64,000 nt of DNA from an uncultured Butyrivibrio sp. (GCA_945928575.1 CAMENP010000001.1:1-64000), one strand, 5' to 3'. Positions 18,678 through 27,746 are shown, counted from the first letter of the stretch. Notes: generated by a model from the letters alone, not told the origin. Translations and numbers: made by a program.

Positions 18678-19491
18678 TCTTGAAAAACATTTTGGCGACA
18701 ACGAAGTGCTCAGAGGAATCGATGTTACTATTAACAAGGGTGATATCGTTGTTGTAATCGGTCCTTCAGGCTCCGGTAAAAGTACATTCTTAAGATGCCT
18801 TAACTGTATGGAAGATCCTACGGGCGGACAGATAATCTTCAACGGTGTGGATATCGCCGACATGAAGGTCAATATCAATGTCCACAGAAGACATATGGGA
18901 ATGGTATTCCAGCATTTTAACCTGTTCCAGAACAAGACAGTTATACAGAATATTATGCTTGCACCGGTTTATCTGCAGTGCCAGGATCTCAGAAAAGACA
19001 AGCGCTACAACAGATGGACTAAGTTTACGAATATATTCAGAGGTAAGAATAAGAAGGAATTGAGACAGATTACGACGGATGCGGCCACGATCAAGCGTGA
19101 GGCCAGAGAAAATGCAATGTCGCTCCTTAAGAGAATCGGTCTTGAAGATAAAGCGGATGCTTATCCGTCAACACTTTCCGGCGGACAGAAGCAGCGTGTC
19201 GCAATCGTGCGTTCGCTTGCGATGAACCCTGACGTAATTCTTTTTGACGAGCCGACAAGTGCGCTTGACCCGGAGATGGTCGGAGAAGTACTTGACCTTA
19301 TGAAGGCGCTTGCCAAAGAAGGAATGACAATGGTAATCGTTACGCATGAGATGGGATTTGCCAAGGAAGTTGCCACCAACGTGATATTTATCGATGAGGG
19401 CAAAATCCTTGAGAGCGGTGAGCCGAAAGAATTTTTCGCTAATCCGAAGAATCCGAGACTTAAGGAATTCTTATCCAAGGTTTTAGCATAA
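18661..19491 (+). CDS. Amino-acid ABC transporter ATP-binding protein
   Basis: 276 residues of the GlnQ/ArtP type, with Walker [11 protein letters not shown]-loop [10 protein letters not shown], signature LSGGQ, Walker [14 protein letters not shown] and VTHEM. The start is a GTG overlapping the permease end, with GGAG nearby. It is about 30-35 residues longer than the usual 240-245: a basic insert (around residues 103-140, from [14 protein letters not shown] to KKELRQ) lies in the helical subdomain. The insert could alter coupling to the permease. Confidence 0.88.
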   Translation: MIDVINLEKHFGDNEVLRGIDVTINKGDIVVVIGPSGSGKSTFLRCLNCMEDPTGGQIIFNGVDIADMKVNINVHRRHMGMVFQHFNLFQNKTVIQNIMLAPVYLQCQDLRKDKRYNRWTKFTNIFRGKNKKELRQITTDAATIKREARENAMSLLKRIGLEDKADAYPSTLSGGQKQRVAIVRSLAMNPDVILFDEPTSALDPEMVGEVLDLMKALAKEGMTMVIVTHEMGFAKEVATNVIFIDEGKILESGEPKEFFANPKNPRLKEFLSKVLA

Positions 19492-19497
19492 AAAAGA

Positions 19498-19578
19498 TTG
19501 ATATTCCCATGAGAATGGGGTATGATAATCAACATGAAGCAAAGAGGCTTTAAGATATTTATCTTGAAGTCTCTTTTT
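19498..19578 (+). promoter_or_regulatory. Promoter and attenuator-like leader of sdaAB-sdaAA
   Basis: TTGATA (19498-19503), 17 bp, TATGAT (19521-19526). The spacer holds the dyad CCCAT-GAGA-ATGGG (19506-19519). GCAAAGAGGC (19539-19548) opens a terminator hairpin (AGAGGCTTTAAGAT against ATCTTGAAGTCTCT) with a T-run at 19574-19578. It may also end the preceding ABC operon, but its place behind a good promoter fits a leader. Confidence 0.7.
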
Positions 19579-19608
19579 AGTTTGCAGTAATACATAGGAG
19601 ATGCTATT

Positions 19609-20292
19609 ATGAGTATTTTTGACATTGTTGGGCCGATAATGGTAGGACCTTCAAGCTCTCACACGGCGGGTGCCGTAAGAATAGGACTTGTTGCAAGGCG
19701 GCTGTTAGGCGAAGAAATCAAATCAGCACAGATTCTGCTCTACGGTTCGTTTCTGGCAACCGGTAAGGGCCACGGAACCGATAAGGCGCTGGTTGCCGGG
19801 CTTCTCGGCATGAAACCTGATGATTACAGGATTCCGCACAGTATGGAGATTGCGGCAGAACGCGGAATGAACATCGAATTCGGCGAGGCACATCTTAAGG
19901 AGGCACATCCCAATACGGCACAGATACGCCTTACCGGAGTGACGGGAAAGACACTGGAAGTAATAGGGGAGTCGTTAGGCGGTTCAAGGATCAATATTGC
20001 TCAGATAGACGGAATCGAGACCAATTTTTCCGGAGACTGTCCTACGCTTATCGTCCACAATCTGGATCAGCCGGGTCATGTGTCGGAAGTTACATCTATG
20101 CTGGCTCACAAATCCGTCAATGTTGCGGCGATGCAGTTGTACAGGTCGGCAAGAGGCGGACGTGCCGTTATGGTTGTGGAATGTGACCAGGAAATTCCGG
20201 CGGATGGTCTTAAGTGGTTAGAGAAAATAGAGGGTGTTCTTAAAGTTACTTATCTTAGCAAGTCAGAGGATGGAGGCAGTCATGAAGTATAA
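19609..20292 (+). CDS. sdaAB: L-serine dehydratase beta subunit
   Basis: 227 residues. The N-terminal half has the SDH-beta signature (FDIVGPIMVGPSSSHTAGAVRIG). The C-terminal half is an ACT-like domain (LIVHNLDQPGHVSEVTSML), expected to sense serine. With the alpha subunit it forms the oxygen-labile [4Fe-4S] enzyme that deaminates serine to pyruvate and ammonia. It overlaps sdaAA by 11 bp. Confidence 0.92.
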   Translation: MSIFDIVGPIMVGPSSSHTAGAVRIGLVARRLLGEEIKSAQILLYGSFLATGKGHGTDKALVAGLLGMKPDDYRIPHSMEIAAERGMNIEFGEAHLKEAHPNTAQIRLTGVTGKTLEVIGESLGGSRINIAQIDGIETNFSGDCPTLIVHNLDQPGHVSEVTSMLAHKSVNVAAMQLYRSARGGRAVMVVECDQEIPADGLKWLEKIEGVLKVTYLSKSEDGGSHEV

Positions 20293-21148
20293 TTCGATTC
20301 AGGATATTCTTAATATATGTGAAGAGACGGGAAAACCGTTCTGGCGTGTGATAATGGAAGAAGATATGCAGGAAAGTGCTATGTCGGAAACGGAGAGTTT
20401 TGAAAAAATGCGTGAGATGTACCGTGCGATGGCAGATGCCGACAGAAATTATGATGCCGGTCTGAAATCGGAGAGCCGGATGACCGGAGGTGACGGACAG
20501 AAACTGCATGAATACAACGAGGCCGGACGGAACCTGTGCGGGGATTTTGTGGGACTGGCTATGGAAAAAGCAATAAAGATGGGAGAGTCCAATGCCTGTA
20601 TGAGAAGAATTGTGGCTGCACCGACGGCCGGAGCCTGCGGTGTGATTCCTGCGGTTCTTTTAAGTTATCAGGAATTATATCACACAGAGGAAGACAGAAT
20701 GGTTGAAGCCATGTTTACGGCAGCCGGAATAGGCAATGTAATTGCCATGAATGCTTATATTGCGGGAGCATCGGGCGGATGCCAGGCGGAAATAGGTTCG
20801 GCGAGCGCCATGGCGGCGGGTGCACTCTGTTATCTGCAGGGCGGCACGAACGGACAAATCGCGTCGGCGCTGTCATTTGCGCTTAAAAATATGCTCGGTC
20901 TTACATGTGACCCTGTCATGGGTCTTGTAGAAGTGCCGTGCGTCAAGCGTAATTCGGCCGGGGCGGTGAATGCCATAGCGGCCGCGCAGCTTGCGATGGC
21001 AGGAATTGTCAGCGCGATAAGCCCTGATGATGTCATAGATGCGATGCGCCGTATCGGCAATGCGATGCACCCAAGCCTTAAGGAAACGGGAGAAGGCGGC
21101 CTTGCAGCAACCGCATCGGCACAGAAATTTATGCAATCTGAACCATGA
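20282..21148 (+). CDS. sdaAA: L-serine dehydratase alpha subunit
   Basis: 288 residues of the Fe-S serine dehydratase alpha family: NACMRRIVAAPTAGACGVIPA near the middle, then GCQAEIGSASAMAAGAL and LTCDPVMGLVEVPCVKRN, which carry the cluster cysteines. The start at 20282 is preferred over an upstream TTG because GGAGG sits 6 nt before it. Its end overlaps the convergent MerR gene by 20 bp. The ABC transporter just upstream could supply its amino acid, but that is inference. Confidence 0.92.
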   Translation: MKYNSIQDILNICEETGKPFWRVIMEEDMQESAMSETESFEKMREMYRAMADADRNYDAGLKSESRMTGGDGQKLHEYNEAGRNLCGDFVGLAMEKAIKMGESNACMRRIVAAPTAGACGVIPAVLLSYQELYHTEEDRMVEAMFTAAGIGNVIAMNAYIAGASGGCQAEIGSASAMAAGALCYLQGGTNGQIASALSFALKNMLGLTCDPVMGLVEVPCVKRNSAGAVNAIAAAQLAMAGIVSAISPDDVIDAMRRIGNAMHPSLKETGEGGLAATASAQKFMQSEP

Positions 21149-21947
21149 TTTTATAATGAAGATTCTGACCGGAATTATTATAGTCGGATGACTCCGAAAG
21201 CACTTCGCAGTAGTAGTCACCGGCTATTTTCATGCCCGCATCGGATACTTCATGCAGTAGCCGGTCGGCATATACCGGTTCTTTGTCAAAATCATTGCAG
21301 CACAGTGAAAGATATGTACCCTCCGGAATATATTCGGATGTGGGGTGGTTTACTATCATATAAAATTCAGTGCTGGTAAGCCGTGTCTGCGACAGATTGG
21401 CACGGCGTATTATGGTGCCTGTGTTGGCAAAAATGGGAGTGGAAAGTCCTGATTGGTTAAGATAATTTCTAAAACGTCTCATATTATACTCATACTGATT
21501 ATAGTCGTATTCGTAAAGATTCTCTTTGGCATCATATGTTACAATATATCTCCGCGAAAGGTGCTCACAGAAACACATTGACATTCCGGGAAGCGAATTA
21601 TAATAGAAAAGGCTGTTAAGTGAATGGCGGATGGTCTCCTGACATTCTTTGAGTGATGATATCTCATCCGACAGTTCGTCAAGACGCCCGTTCAGTATCC
21701 GGCTAAGCTTCGCGCTGTCCGCATCAAGAATCCGGTCATGTATGTCCTTGAGAGAAAAACCGAGATTCTGGTAGTATTTTATCAGATCAAGCCGTGAGGA
21801 CTGCGCAATGAAATAATACCTGTAACCGTTTTCGGGATTAACACCGGACGGGGAAAGCAGATTCAGTTTGTCGTAAAGCCTTAATGTCTGTTCGGATATG
21901 CCGTTCAGTCTGGCCATCTGGCCTATGGATAATTTCTCAAGATTCAT
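21129..21947 (-). CDS. MerR-family regulator with C-terminal effector domain
   Basis: 272 residues. The N-terminus is a MerR winged helix (LSIGQMARLNGISEQTLRLYDKLNLL), followed by a dimerisation coiled coil (about residues 75-110) and a BmrR/GyrI-like effector-binding domain ending YYCEVLSES. It is divergent from the second polyamine transporter operon, whose promoter has a MerR-type spacer holding a perfect palindrome. It therefore probably activates that operon; a polyamine ligand is a guess. The 3' end overlaps sdaAA by 20 bp, convergently. Confidence 0.88.
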   Translation of the reverse strand: MNLEKLSIGQMARLNGISEQTLRLYDKLNLLSPSGVNPENGYRYYFIAQSSRLDLIKYYQNLGFSLKDIHDRILDADSAKLSRILNGRLDELSDEISSLKECQETIRHSLNSLFYYNSLPGMSMCFCEHLSRRYIVTYDAKENLYEYDYNQYEYNMRRFRNYLNQSGLSTPIFANTGTIIRRANLSQTRLTSTEFYMIVNHPTSEYIPEGTYLSLCCNDFDKEPVYADRLLHEVSDAGMKIAGDYYCEVLSESSDYNNSGQNLHYKIMVQIA

Positions 21948-22023
21948 AATACCAGACCTCCTTTGTATTTTTTATAGATTATAGAAATTAGCGCCTTTAA
22001 AGTCAATTACCTATGCTGATAAT

Positions 22024-22082
22024 CTTTATAGCAGGCATAAGGTTACTTTTTTAGGTTAAAAATACTTATAACAGGTTATAAA
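22024..22082. promoter_or_regulatory. Two upstream MerR operator-like palindromes
   Basis: Site 1 at 22024-22042 reads CTTTATAGCAGGCATAAGG. Site 2 at 22065-22082 contains the perfect dyad TTATAACAGGTTATAA. Both match the operator in the promoter at 22179-22195. They lie between the MerR gene and the transporter promoter and may serve autoregulation or cooperative binding. Confidence 0.65.
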
Positions 22083-22173
22083 CGTTATTCTGGTTAATAA
22101 AATTAAGCACATAAGAGCAAAAAATACCACTGATTGTGTAATAAACAGGCAAAAATCTATGCAATCTGCCAAG

Positions 22174-22204
22174 TTGACCTTATAGCAGGTATAAGCTTTT
22201 TAAT
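22174..22204 (+). promoter_or_regulatory. MerR-type promoter of the second pot operon
   Basis: TTGACC (22174-22179) and TTTAAT (22199-22204) are separated by 19 bp, the long spacer typical of MerR-activated promoters. The spacer holds the perfect dyad CTTATA-GCAGG-TATAAG (22179-22195), centred between the hexamers. Confidence 0.8.
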
Positions 22205-22216
22205 AGCATACATAAA

Positions 22217-22258
22217 CAACGAGGTTTATCCAAAGCGGATGAGCCTGGTTGTTTTTTT
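22217..22258 (+). promoter_or_regulatory. Attenuator-like leader of the second pot operon
   Basis: CAACGAGGTTTATCC pairs with GGATGAGCCTGGTTG over AAAGC, followed by seven Ts. The upstream gene is divergent, so this cannot be the terminator of a preceding gene; it sits in the 5' leader, 26 bp before the binding-protein ATG. Its 5' arm begins with the shared ACAACGAGG motif. Confidence 0.8.
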
Positions 22259-22284
22259 ATTATATTTGTAAGGAGGAATCAGTT

Positions 22285-23415
22285 ATGAAGAAAAGAAGAT
22301 GGACACGGATTGCAGCAACAGGAATGGCAGCCCTTATGGTGGCAGGCGCACTTGCCGGATGCGGTTCCAAGAAGGAAAGCAGCGCGGCTTCGGCGGATAT
22401 TGACTGGAGCAAAACAGATTTCTGCGGCGAAGAGCTGAACATACTTGTATGGGAGATGTACGGAGATGAAAGCATTATCAAGCCGTTCGAGGAAAAATAC
22501 AACTGCAAAGTCAACGCAACGGCATTTGACAGCAGCGATGACCTCCTTGCAAAGCTTAAGGCAGGCGGAGGTGATGTGTATGATGTTATTTCACCTTCCG
22601 GAGATATGGCAGGATTGGTTGTAAATAATGATATGGCAGAGCCGATTGACACTTCACATATCAGCGGATGGACCGACATACCGGATACATTTAAACTTAC
22701 AGATATGGAAAAAGACGGTAACATCTACGGAGTTCCATATATATGGGGACCGGATTACGTTATGTATAACGCAGACGTTGTGAAGGAGCCTATTAAGTCA
22801 TGGACAGAACTCTGGGACGAAAAATATTCGGGCAGAATTGCATTACATAATGATGTAAGTAATATTTACATGATCGGACTTATTGACGGAATTACCAAGG
22901 ATGATCCTCTGGCAATTTACAATATGTCGGATGAACAGCTTGCAGACGCACAGACAAGACTTACCGACCTCAATTCACATGTAAGAAAGTACTGGGATGC
23001 AGCCGGAGAACTTGAGGATATGTTCAAAAACGGTGAGGTTGACATAGCCGTAGGCTGGCCGAGTACATTAAAAGACCTTCAGGATGACGGTCTTAACATG
23101 GGATGGTGTATACCGGACGAGGGCTGCACCGGATGGTTTGACAGACTTATGATCGTTAAGAACAGCAAGCATTATCAGCTCGCAACATTGTGGATTGACT
23201 GGTGTACATCGGCAGAAGGAGAGGCAGTCAGCTCGATTGCAACAACTTTCTCAATCTCCAACCCGAAGGCTGCGGAGTATATGAATGAAGACCAGAAGGC
23301 GGTTGCCATGGTTGATGATATGAATGAGATGTTTGATTCTATCAATTTCTGGCAGTACGTTGAGAAGAGAGAAGCTTACAATGAGGTCTGGACAGCCGTT
23401 AAGACTACCAAATAA
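22285..23415 (+). CDS. potD: Polyamine-type ABC transporter binding lipoprotein (second copy)
   Basis: About 376 residues with a lipoprotein signal ending LAGCGSKK. It is a PotD/PotF-type binding protein (LNILVWEMYGDESIIKPFEEKY) but clearly different from the other two in the window: the PYQGG segment reads PYIWGPDYVMYN. It may prefer another polyamine or related amine. The ATG at 22285 follows AGGAGG; the longer ORF would run into the leader hairpin. It is the first gene of the MerR-facing operon. Confidence 0.87.
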   Translation: MKKRRWTRIAATGMAALMVAGALAGCGSKKESSAASADIDWSKTDFCGEELNILVWEMYGDESIIKPFEEKYNCKVNATAFDSSDDLLAKLKAGGGDVYDVISPSGDMAGLVVNNDMAEPIDTSHISGWTDIPDTFKLTDMEKDGNIYGVPYIWGPDYVMYNADVVKEPIKSWTELWDEKYSGRIALHNDVSNIYMIGLIDGITKDDPLAIYNMSDEQLADAQTRLTDLNSHVRKYWDAAGELEDMFKNGEVDIAVGWPSTLKDLQDDGLNMGWCIPDEGCTGWFDRLMIVKNSKHYQLATLWIDWCTSAEGEAVSSIATTFSISNPKAAEYMNEDQKAVAMVDDMNEMFDSINFWQYVEKREAYNEVWTAVKTTK

Positions 23416-23437
23416 ATTATGAATGGAGTGAGTGGAT

Positions 23438-24340
23438 ATGAAAATAAAATCAAAGTATTCACCGGGAACCAGAAAATTCCTGCAGTATGGTCTTATACTT
23501 CCGTTGGTATTGTGGCTTTTTATGTTTCTCATCGTGCCATATGTTAATTTACTTATTAACAGCTTCTGGAAAAACGGCGCATTTAAGGTGGAACATACAT
23601 TTACCCTTGAAAATTACATTAAGTTCTTTACAAGCGGAACGGGAACCAACAGACCGGTAATGGTATTATTAGATACATTAAGAATATCGGCGATAGTAAT
23701 GGTCTGCTCGATTCTTATAAGTTTTCCGATAGCGTATTTTATTAACTTTAAGGTAAAAAAGAATAAGCAGCTGTTCTATATGCTGGCGATTATCCCACTC
23801 TGGGTCAGTTATATCATGAGGGCATATTCCTGGAGAATAATTCTCGGAACCAACGGAATCCTGAATTCGTTCTTTATGTGGACGGGACTTACAAAGGAGC
23901 CGATAGATGCTTTCCTGTACAGTGACGTATCGGTAATAATCGCGATGGTACATATATACACGCCGTTTGTGCTGATGCCGATGTACACGGCAATGGAGCA
24001 GATACCGAGAAATCTTCTGGAGGCATCCAAGGATCTGGGATGCGGAAGGATAAGAACATTTTTCAAAGTTCTTCTTCCGCTGACACTTCCGGGAGTGCTT
24101 ACGGGCGGAACATATGCACTTGCTTTATCAATGGGTGATTTCCTTGCACCGTCTTTACTTGGCGGTGCGAGCACCAGCACCAAGATAGCCAACATAGCCC
24201 AGCTGCAGTTCGGTACATCAAATAACTGGCCGTATGGAGCGGCGATAGGCGTAATTATTTTTGTATTAATACTTTTGATCATACTTGTGATGGGACGGCT
24301 TGAGAAACATTTCTCCAAACTGGAGCCGGGAAAGGAGTAA
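23438..24340 (+). CDS. potB: Polyamine-type ABC transporter permease PotB (second copy)
   Basis: 300 residues, about six membrane segments, EAA loop LLEASKDLGCGRIRTFFKVLLPLT. The ATG at 23438 is favoured over a GTG at 23432 by the spacing from GGAG. It is 5 bp upstream of potC. It works with the neighbouring PotC and the ATPases of the same operon. Confidence 0.9.
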   Translation: MKIKSKYSPGTRKFLQYGLILPLVLWLFMFLIVPYVNLLINSFWKNGAFKVEHTFTLENYIKFFTSGTGTNRPVMVLLDTLRISAIVMVCSILISFPIAYFINFKVKKNKQLFYMLAIIPLWVSYIMRAYSWRIILGTNGILNSFFMWTGLTKEPIDAFLYSDVSVIIAMVHIYTPFVLMPMYTAMEQIPRNLLEASKDLGCGRIRTFFKVLLPLTLPGVLTGGTYALALSMGDFLAPSLLGGASTSTKIANIAQLQFGTSNNWPYGAAIGVIIFVLILLIILVMGRLEKHFSKLEPGKE

Positions 24341-24345
24341 GGCCT

Positions 24346-25134
24346 ATGTCAAAGAAATTTTCAGGAAGTACGGTGCTTGTAATTATACTTGCGGTATGCG
24401 GATTCCTTTTCCTGTATCTCCCGGTAGTGGTTGTGGTAATGTATTCGTTCAACACGGATGCGATAAGCAGCTTCCCGATGTCGGGATTTACGCTTAAGTG
24501 GTACAAGGCGATGTTTGCCAATACTGAGCTGATAAAATCGTTACGGAATTCCCTGATAGTGGCATTCATAGGAACAGGACTTGCTATTCTTATCGGCGTG
24601 CCGGGTGCCTACGGAATGTATAAACTCAAGTTTCCCGGTAAAAAAGCACTTGAAAAAATGGTAATACTTCCGATGATGTTACCGGGTATTATAACAGGTA
24701 TCACGATTTTGTCCTTTTTACAGTTAGTGGGAGTGGTACAGGGCGCGTTTGCGGTTGTTCTCGGACACACGACATTCCTGCTCGGCACGGTTCTGCCGCA
24801 GGTATACACAAGGCTTCGACAGCTTGACCGCAACCTTCTTGAGGCATCACAGGATTTGGGAGCGGGCGGTGCGCAGACCTTCTTCCATGTGATACTCCCC
24901 AATATCAAAACCTCGGTTTTTGGAGCAGCGCTGCTTTCAATAACACTTTCGCTGGATGAAATTCCGGTAACATTCTTCTTAAACGGTGTGTTCACAACAT
25001 TGCCGATTAAGATATACGGAATGACACGTAATGGTTTTACACCGGAAATAAATGCGATATGTTCTTTGATACTTCTGGCATCCGTGGCAGCGGTTATCAT
25101 CTCCAACAAATTGTCGGCAAAGGAGGCGGTCTGA
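24346..25134 (+). CDS. potC: Polyamine-type ABC transporter permease PotC (second copy)
   Basis: 262 residues with about six membrane segments and EAA loop LLEASQDLGAGGAQTFFHVILPNI. The stop codon directly abuts the ATG of the next gene, and the ribosome site AAAGGAGG for potA lies inside its 3' end, so the two are coupled. Confidence 0.9.
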   Translation: MSKKFSGSTVLVIILAVCGFLFLYLPVVVVVMYSFNTDAISSFPMSGFTLKWYKAMFANTELIKSLRNSLIVAFIGTGLAILIGVPGAYGMYKLKFPGKKALEKMVILPMMLPGIITGITILSFLQLVGVVQGAFAVVLGHTTFLLGTVLPQVYTRLRQLDRNLLEASQDLGAGGAQTFFHVILPNIKTSVFGAALLSITLSLDEIPVTFFLNGVFTTLPIKIYGMTRNGFTPEINAICSLILLASVAAVIISNKLSAKEAV

Positions 25135-26139
25135 ATGTCAAGAAAGCTTATCGAGTTAAAAAACATAGTCAAAAATTTCGGAAAAAACGAGATAATTAAA
25201 AATATCTCGCTGGATGTGTACGAAGGTGAATTTCTTACATTGCTGGGCCCGTCGGGTTGTGGCAAGACCACAATATTAAGGATGTTGGCCGGATTCGAGA
25301 CGCCGACGTCGGGAGAAATACTTCTTGACGGAGAAGATCTTATTCCGGTTCCGGCCAACAGAAGACAGATTAACACGGTATTTCAGAGTTACGCTCTTTT
25401 TCCGCATATGACGGTGCGCGGCAATATAGCATATGGCATGAAGATGAAGCATATACCGGCCAGGGAAATAGAAGAGCGTGTTGACGAAATGTTAGCCCTT
25501 ACACAGCTTGAGTCGCTTGCCGACAGGAAACCGGCACAGTTATCCGGCGGACAGCAGCAGAGGGTTGCGATTGCGAGGAGCCTTGTAAACCGGCCGAAGG
25601 TGTTGCTGCTTGATGAACCGCTCGGTGCGCTGGACCTTCATCTGAGAAAATCAATGCAGATCGAGCTTAAGAGGCTGCAGAGAAAACTCGGCACAACTTA
25701 TGTATATGTCACACATGATCAGGAGGAAGCGATGACAATGTCCGACAGGGTCGTCGTAATGCATGAAGGCCGGATTGAACAGTGTGACACGGCGCGTCAG
25801 ATATATAAACATCCGGCGACCAGATTTGTGTCGCAGTTCCTCGGTGATGCCAATCTTTTTACCGGTACATACGTACACGGAGACGGTGAAGAATATTTCT
25901 GCCAGGATGACGGCGCAGCCGATACATACGCAGTACGCCCGGAAAAAATACATTTTGTGCTGAACGCTTCCAAAGGGATGCCGGCGGTTGTAACGGAAAG
26001 CACCTTTATGGGAAATGTGTATCGTAATTGTGCAAAACTTGAATCCGGACAGATATGTTTTGCGCTGGATGACAGACCGTATAATCCGGGAACGGAAGTA
26101 AAAATATTTTTTGCACCGGAAGATGCGTGCAGAGTGTGA
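25135..26139 (+). CDS. potA: Polyamine-type ABC transporter ATP-binding protein (second copy)
   Basis: 334 residues. Walker [11 protein letters not shown]-loop FQSYALFPH, signature LSGGQQQRV, Walker [12 protein letters not shown] and VTHDQEEA are all present. The C-terminal TOBE region is shorter than in the ATPases at 6762 and 26526, by about 35-40 residues. It lies between potC and the second PII gene. Confidence 0.9.
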   Translation: MSRKLIELKNIVKNFGKNEIIKNISLDVYEGEFLTLLGPSGCGKTTILRMLAGFETPTSGEILLDGEDLIPVPANRRQINTVFQSYALFPHMTVRGNIAYGMKMKHIPAREIEERVDEMLALTQLESLADRKPAQLSGGQQQRVAIARSLVNRPKVLLLDEPLGALDLHLRKSMQIELKRLQRKLGTTYVYVTHDQEEAMTMSDRVVVMHEGRIEQCDTARQIYKHPATRFVSQFLGDANLFTGTYVHGDGEEYFCQDDGAADTYAVRPEKIHFVLNASKGMPAVVTESTFMGNVYRNCAKLESGQICFALDDRPYNPGTEVKIFFAPEDACRV

Positions 26140-26159
26140 ACAGGAAAGGATGATGAAAT

Positions 26160-26507
26160 ATGACAAAGCTGGAAATAATTATCAGACCTGATAAATTAGA
26201 GAAATTAAAGGAAATCCTGAATGAGATTTCAATAGGCGGAATGACAGTGACAAGTGTCATGGGCTGCGGAAACCAGAAAGGAAGTGTTGACTACGACACC
26301 ATAAAGGGACTTAAGGTATCGGGAATGAACCTGATACCCAAGATAATGGTCATGGTTGTAGTTGCGGATAAGGATGTTGACGATATTCTGGCAGCCGTAC
26401 ATTCGGAGATTTCGACCGGCAAGGTCGGCGACGGCAAGGTGTTTGTAAGCAGGATTGATGACTGTATGCGGATAAGAACCGGAGAACGCGGCAAAAAAAG
26501 CATATAG
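26160..26507 (+). CDS. potN: PII-like signalling protein linked to a polyamine transporter (second copy)
   Basis: 115 residues, clearly paralogous to 6355-6699. The nucleotide loops are kept (VGDGKVFVSRID, MRIRTGERG). The T-loop is different again (GSVDYDTIKGLKVSGMNLIPK) and lacks the GlnB-type modification Tyr context. The gene sits between two potA-type ATPase genes, a position that suggests contact with an ATPase subunit. A ribosome site (AAAGGATG) precedes it. Confidence 0.88.
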   Translation: MTKLEIIIRPDKLEKLKEILNEISIGGMTVTSVMGCGNQKGSVDYDTIKGLKVSGMNLIPKIMVMVVVADKDVDDILAAVHSEISTGKVGDGKVFVSRIDDCMRIRTGERGKKSI

Positions 26508-26525
26508 CGGCAGGAGGTGCTGTCC

Positions 26526-27650
26526 ATGGAGAAAAAAGGTGCGATAACATTAAAAAACATAAATAAATATTACGGAAAAAATCACGTATTAAAAGATCTG
26601 GATTTTGAGATCAGGCCGGGCGAATTTCTGTCTCTTTTGGGTCCGTCGGGCTGCGGCAAGACCACAATCCTCAGACTTATAGCTGGACTTGAGTATCTGG
26701 ATTCGGGAGAAATATACATGGACGAGGACAGAATTGACAGGCTTGAGCCGTATAAGCGCAACCTGAATACGGTTTTTCAGAATTATGCGCTGTTCCCTCA
26801 CATGGATGTGTATAAAAATATTGCATACGGTCTCAAAGCAAAATGGCTGGGACATAAGGAAATTGATCGGAGAGTGAAGGAGGCCATCTCAATGGTCAAG
26901 CTTGAAGGCTTTGAGAAAAGACAGCCGTCCCAGATGTCCGGCGGACAGAAGCAGCGTGTATCGATAGCGAGGGCCATAGTCAATCAGGCACCGGTGCTGC
27001 TGCTTGACGAGCCGCTCACCGCCCTTGACTTAAAACTCAGAAAAGAGATGCGTTTTGAACTGAGGAGGCTGCAAAAACAGCTTGGAATAACATTTATATT
27101 TGTCACACATGATCAGGAAGAGGCAATCGTCATGAGCGACAGGATTGCGGTTATGAACGGCGGAAGAATCGAACAGGTCGGAACCCCGGAAGAGATTTAT
27201 TCCCACCCGGCATCACAGTTTGTGGCGGAATTTATCGGTGAAACCAATGTGTTTGAGGCTGTGGCAGCTGTTGACGGCAGCGAATTAAGGCTCAGGATGG
27301 AATCCGGAACCGCCTCCGCTCTCAATATTAAGGGTGTTTCGGATAATGAATTTGTGAACTGCTCTGTCCGCCCGGATGCAATCCGCCTCAGCGAAACTCC
27401 GGTGGAGGGCTTTAACATACCGGGAGTCGTATCCGAATGTATTTTTTCCGGCTCATTTGAAAAGGCGATAATAAGGCTGGTAAACGATAAAGAAATCAAA
27501 TACACCAGACTTTCAGGCTCAAAAATACCTGAACCCGGCACCAAAGTATATGTATACTGGGACAAATGTGATGCCGAAATCATGAAGACTGAGGGACACA
27601 TAGTCCACTCGCAAATCGAAGAAGTTGACCTGTCTGCATGGAATAACTAA
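26526..27650 (+). CDS. potA: Additional PotA-type ATP-binding protein
   Basis: About 374 residues with Walker [11 protein letters not shown]-loop FQNYALFPH, signature MSGGQKQRV, Walker B LLLDEPLTALD and VTHDQEEA. All catalytic motifs look intact. It closes the second pot operon, so one permease pair has two ATPases. They could form a heterodimer, or one could serve an orphan binding protein. The ATG at 26526 is chosen because GGAGGTG ends 6-7 nt before it; the GTG at 26517 is part of that ribosome site. Confidence 0.88.
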   Translation: MEKKGAITLKNINKYYGKNHVLKDLDFEIRPGEFLSLLGPSGCGKTTILRLIAGLEYLDSGEIYMDEDRIDRLEPYKRNLNTVFQNYALFPHMDVYKNIAYGLKAKWLGHKEIDRRVKEAISMVKLEGFEKRQPSQMSGGQKQRVSIARAIVNQAPVLLLDEPLTALDLKLRKEMRFELRRLQKQLGITFIFVTHDQEEAIVMSDRIAVMNGGRIEQVGTPEEIYSHPASQFVAEFIGETNVFEAVAAVDGSELRLRMESGTASALNIKGVSDNEFVNCSVRPDAIRLSETPVEGFNIPGVVSECIFSGSFEKAIIRLVNDKEIKYTRLSGSKIPEPGTKVYVYWDKCDAEIMKTEGHIVHSQIEEVDLSAWNN

Positions 27651-27673
27651 TTAAAAAGTACCATATTCACAAA

Positions 27674-27733
27674 AAATAAGTAGAAAAATGGTAGATATTA
27701 GGAATTGAAAAGTAAGTAATGCAGGTGTACTAT
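27674..27733 (+). promoter_or_regulatory. Upstream box and promoter of patA
   Basis: The box 27674-27710 matches 6193-6229 at about 28 of 37 positions and ends in TTGAAA (27705-27710). The -10 is either TACTAT (27728-27733, 17-bp spacer) or TATAAT (27731-27736, 20-bp spacer). A poor fit to a simple promoter fits activator control. Confidence 0.6.
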
Positions 27734-27746
27734 AATCACAACTTAA

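Noticed and set aside
22061..22110. A fourth MerR operator at TTATTCTGGTTAATAA
   Set aside because: The two halves are only loosely symmetric and the core differs from the CAGG core of the other three.
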